NCBI RefSeq assembly: GCF_030817535.1
Contig: NZ_JAUSZL010000002.1
Location: 7,564,001-7,628,000, forward strand
Source: Streptomyces sp. V3I8
GTDB taxonomy: Bacteria; Actinomycetota; Actinomycetes; Streptomycetales; Streptomycetaceae
Length of the DNA: 64,000 nucleotides
Direction of reading: 5' to 3'
Position 1 is the first letter of the stretch; each line of letters starts with the position of its first letter. Positions 61,780 through 64,000 of the stretch are shown here, piece after piece. The translations under genes were made by a program, and so were the position numbers. The notes beneath the pieces are model-generated. The model had not been told where the DNA came from. It searched no databases and was given only the letters and a program-made list of their open reading frames with translations.

Positions 61780-62649
61780 TTATGCGCCGTCGGCCAGACC
61801 GGCGATGAAGTCCAACGTGTCCTCGGGCGAAAGGGCCTGGCCCTGGAGGGAGTCGAAGGCCTCCTCGTAGGACTGGAGGTCTTCCCTCTGTTCGAGATAA
61901 AGGCTACTCGTCAAGTGGTCGAGAACAACCACATCCAGATCAGATCTGTTCGGAAATGAAAAAATAACGAAAGGGCCGGTGACTCCGATGTGGGCCCCGA
62001 TTCCGAAGGGGAGCACCTGAAGTCGCACGTGAGGGAGGTGCGCGGCCTCCTTCAGCCGCTCCAGCTGCCGTGCCATGACCTCCGGTCCGCCGACGGTCCG
62101 CCGCAGCACCGCTTCGTCCAGAACGGCGCTCAGCCGCAGCGGTGTGTTCGAACGCAGTACGTCCTGGCGTGCGAGGCGCACCTTCACCAGCACCTCCACC
62201 AGGGCGTCGGCCGTGCCGTCGGGCGCCGCGTCCACGGCGGCCCGCGTCACCGCGCGGGCGTACTCCCGGGTCTGCAGGAGGCCCGGCACCACGGAGTTCT
62301 CCAGCGTGCGCATCGCGCCGGCCTGCGACTCCAGGCTGATGAAGTCGCTGTACGTCGACGGCAGGATGCTCCGGTAGGCGTGCCACCAGCGCTGGCGGCC
62401 GTCGTCGTCCGAGCCCGCCAGCAGGACGAGCAGCTCGTGCAGTTCCGGATCCCGGACACCGTACGCGTCCAGGAGCAGCCGTACGTCGGCGGGTCTGACC
62501 CCGCTGCGGCCGGTCTCGATCCGGCTCACCTTCGACTGGTGCCAGCCGACGAGGCGGGCCGCCTGCCCGCTCGTGAGGCCCGCGAGGGCACGCAGGGCAC
62601 GCAGTTCGGCGCCGAGCTTCCGCCGGCGCACCGCGGGGCCGTGCTGCAT
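61780..62649 (-). CDS. XRE-DUF5753 regulator (WhiJ-like)
   Basis: A 289-residue regulator. An XRE HTH (ELRALRALAGLTSGQAARLV; WHQSKVSRIETGRSG) is followed by a DUF5753 domain (residues about 90-280: FISLESQAGAMRTLENSVVP; LPFGIGAHIGVTGPFVIFSF). WhiJ and its many paralogues act with a DUF397 protein and often an RsbW-like ATPase in control of development or antibiotics. All three are present here. A 16-bp inverted repeat in the divergent gap is the best operator candidate. Confidence 0.9.
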   Translation of the reverse strand: MQHGPAVRRRKLGAELRALRALAGLTSGQAARLVGWHQSKVSRIETGRSGVRPADVRLLLDAYGVRDPELHELLVLLAGSDDDGRQRWWHAYRSILPSTYSDFISLESQAGAMRTLENSVVPGLLQTREYARAVTRAAVDAAPDGTADALVEVLVKVRLARQDVLRSNTPLRLSAVLDEAVLRRTVGGPEVMARQLERLKEAAHLPHVRLQVLPFGIGAHIGVTGPFVIFSFPNRSDLDVVVLDHLTSSLYLEQREDLQSYEEAFDSLQGQALSPEDTLDFIAGLADGA

Positions 62650-62772
62650 GGCCGTCTCCTTCCGACCGCCGCGCCGGCGCTATGGTGTCCGGCGTCAGGC
62701 CGACGGTAGAGGACGGGGCAGTCGTCCACCCAAATACGGTCGAGCGTCGCAGAGTTCACTGCTTCGAGCGAC

Positions 62773-62788
62773 AGATATATGCATATCT
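62773..62788. promoter_or_regulatory. AGATAT-N4-ATATCT inverted repeat
   Basis: AGATAT (62773-62778) and ATATCT (62783-62788) flank ATGC, a perfect 6-bp arm palindrome and a strikingly AT-rich patch in this genome. It lies midway in the 260-bp gap between the WhiJ-like regulator and the ATPase gene. It probably binds the WhiJ-like dimer. Confidence 0.5.
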
Positions 62789-62909
62789 TGGTGGATCGGC
62801 ACCATGAACGCCGAGGTAGTGGCACTCTGGCGCAAGCACCAGTCCGGGATCGCAGGCGAAGCCGTGCACTTCGGACGGCCTCCGGTCCCGTGGGAAAGGA
62901 TGACGTCGC

Positions 62910-63353
62910 ATGGCAGACCACCAGGAAGCCTCCGTCACTCTGCCGAGCGATCCCGCTTCGGTCTCCGCCGCCCGTACGTACGTCACGGACGTCCTGGCCG
63001 AGTGGGGGCTGCCGGCCGACTCGGAGGCCGCCGACACGGTCCGGCTCATGGTCTCCGAACTCGCCACGAACGCGGTGCAGCACACCTTCGGGCTGTCACC
63101 CACCTTCACGGTGGACATCGAGCTGGACCGTGACGAGCAACTGCGCATCGGGGTGACCGACAGCCACCCCCGGTTTCCGAAGCGTCTGCCCGCCGCCGTC
63201 CAGCAGGACAACGGCCGCGGCATGGTGATCATCCGCTGGCTGACCGCCGAGTGGGGCGGCAAGCTCACCGTCCGGCCCACCGGGGAGGGCGGGAAGACCG
63301 TGTCGATCACGCTGCCGTGGACGGCGGCGGTGGCGCCGGTACGGGCCGACTGA
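62910..63353 (+). CDS. RsbW-like ATP-binding regulatory protein
   Basis: A 147-residue HATPase_c protein. The N-box is LMVSELATNAVQHTFG, followed by RIGVTDSHPRFPKRL and the glycine-rich GRGMVIIRWLTAEWGG. It has no His kinase domain, so it is of the anti-sigma-factor/AbaA-orfA kind and may bind a partner protein in response to ATP. AAAGGA precedes ATG at a 10-nt spacing. It is divergent from the WhiJ-like regulator and completes the trio. Confidence 0.9.
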   Translation: MADHQEASVTLPSDPASVSAARTYVTDVLAEWGLPADSEAADTVRLMVSELATNAVQHTFGLSPTFTVDIELDRDEQLRIGVTDSHPRFPKRLPAAVQQDNGRGMVIIRWLTAEWGGKLTVRPTGEGGKTVSITLPWTAAVAPVRAD

Positions 63354-63356
63354 GGT

Positions 63357-63935
63357 CTAGCCGCCGGTGCTGCCGGCCGGGCCGCCGTCCGCGCTGTCCC
63401 CGCTGTCCCCGCTGCTCACGCCGCCCGCCCCGGCCGCGTTGTTCTTCGCGTTCTTGTCGGCCGCCCGCTTCACCAGGTACGGCAGGACCTCCCACAGCCC
63501 GGTGCACACGACCAGACTGGTCACCCCCGCCGCGATGCCCTCCGCCCGGTCCACCGCCACGTCCACCACGAGCAGCATGGAACCCGACAGAGCCAGCGCG
63601 AGCACGGCCAGACCGACCTGTGCGACCCGGGACGAGGCGTTCACGACCTGGGGCTTGGCACCCCGCCGGAACAGCCGTCGGTGCAGTGCGGCGGGGGTCG
63701 TGAAGAGCGCCGCCGCCAGGAGGGCGAGCAGCAGGGTGACCACGTACGTGGCGCGCTGCACCGTGTCGAGCGACGGGAAGCGGGGGGTGAAGGCGAGGGT
63801 CAGCAGGAAGGCGAAGAGGATCTGGACGCCGGTCTGGGTGACCCGCAGCTCCTGGAGGAGCTCACTGAAGTTCCGGTCGGCGCGCTCGAGCCTGGTCTCG
63901 TTGCGCTCCTCGTGGTGGTGCCGTTCGGCGGCCAT
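63357..63935 (-). CDS. DUF6328 family membrane protein
   Basis: A 192-residue protein. An N-terminal charged helix (ERADRNFSELLQELRVTQTG) precedes four hydrophobic helices (residues about 37-58, 66-85, 105-125 and 135-155) and a Gly/Ser/Asp-rich tail. It matches the DUF6328 type by the QELRVTQTGVQILFAFLLTL region. The function is unknown. ATG 63935 was preferred to the longer frame. It converges on the RsbW-like gene with a 3-nt gap. The last 65 nt of the window hold nothing recognised. Confidence 0.82.
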   Translation of the reverse strand: MAAERHHHEERNETRLERADRNFSELLQELRVTQTGVQILFAFLLTLAFTPRFPSLDTVQRATYVVTLLLALLAAALFTTPAALHRRLFRRGAKPQVVNASSRVAQVGLAVLALALSGSMLLVVDVAVDRAEGIAAGVTSLVVCTGLWEVLPYLVKRAADKNAKNNAAGAGGVSSGDSGDSADGGPAGSTGG

Positions 63936-64000
63936 GGGTGAACGAGTAACCAGTCGTCCGCCGAACACACACTCGGGACACACATCCGGGGTCCCTCGCG

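Overview
The window is from a high-GC actinobacterium, almost certainly a Streptomyces chromosome. The evidence is a strong G/C bias at third codon positions, frequent GTG and TTG starts, many 4-nt gene overlaps (ATGA/GTGA), several apparently leaderless promoters, and Streptomyces-type gene neighbourhoods: a WhiJ-like XRE/DUF397/ATPase trio, a cobalamin riboswitch in front of a corrinoid importer, and the dispersed element GCGCRGTTCCCCGCG. I see no tRNA, rRNA, CRISPR array, integrase, transposase or biosynthetic gene cluster. This reads as ordinary chromosomal territory, with several decayed genes and many short tandem repeats between genes.

Layout. 1-4.5 kb: a 5'-truncated GH63-like hydrolase coupled to a GH13 enzyme, then a convergent SulP anion transporter ending in a shared palindrome. 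4.6-9.4 kb: an MFS exporter, a nonapeptide-repeat protein coupled to an RDD membrane protein, a hexapeptide acyltransferase behind a 161-bp heptanucleotide array, and a DMT transporter. 9.4-13.6 kb: an XRE-cupin regulator, a YbaK-like editing protein, a frameshifted ArsR regulator, a double-VOC protein, an MHYT membrane protein and a CoA-binding gene broken by a stop codon. 13.7-16.9 kb: cobalamin riboswitch plus lipoprotein, permease and ATPase. 17-23.4 kb: a CysRS-like protein without catalytic motifs coupled to a SixA-like phosphatase, then a YigZ-like protein and SbcD-SbcC. 23.4-29.9 kb: two Lrp regulators, each divergent from an enzyme gene (rhodanese; trans-sulfuration PLP enzyme), with an orphan Imm21 gene, an SDR and a DUF885 peptidase-like protein. 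29.9-36.9 kb: an ACT/GNAT protein, Tat-exported PhoD behind a candidate PHO box, a frameshifted MocR regulator divergent from an EamA transporter, and an alpha/beta hydrolase that overlaps the transporter tail to tail by 315 nt. 37-43.6 kb: GntR and ROK regulators, a NarL-type two-component system and a divergent ABC exporter. 43.6-49.5 kb: mug, purB, SGNH hydrolase, two CorC/HlyC-type membrane proteins and a GNAT. 49.7-56.9 kb: a MacB-like ABC system, a methyltransferase and a LuxR-type regulator lacking a P-loop. 57-61.6 kb: biotin locus bioB-bioA-bioD divergent from bioF. 61.5-64 kb: the WhiJ-like trio and a DUF6328 membrane protein.

How the genes work together. The clearest functional units are biotin synthesis (pimeloyl-CoA through KAPA, DAPA and dethiobiotin to biotin), riboswitch-controlled corrinoid uptake, SbcCD end processing, and regulator/transporter pairs in divergent arrangement. 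Three or four genes look recently broken: ArsR by a 1-nt deletion, the CoA-binding gene by a TAG codon, MocR by a 1-nt insertion, and possibly the EamA stop codon by loss. Raw-read confirmation decides whether these are real. I found no clearly new multi-gene system. The strongest candidates for a second look are the repeat-protein/RDD pair, the CysRS-like pseudo-enzyme, and the trio with its new operator candidate.
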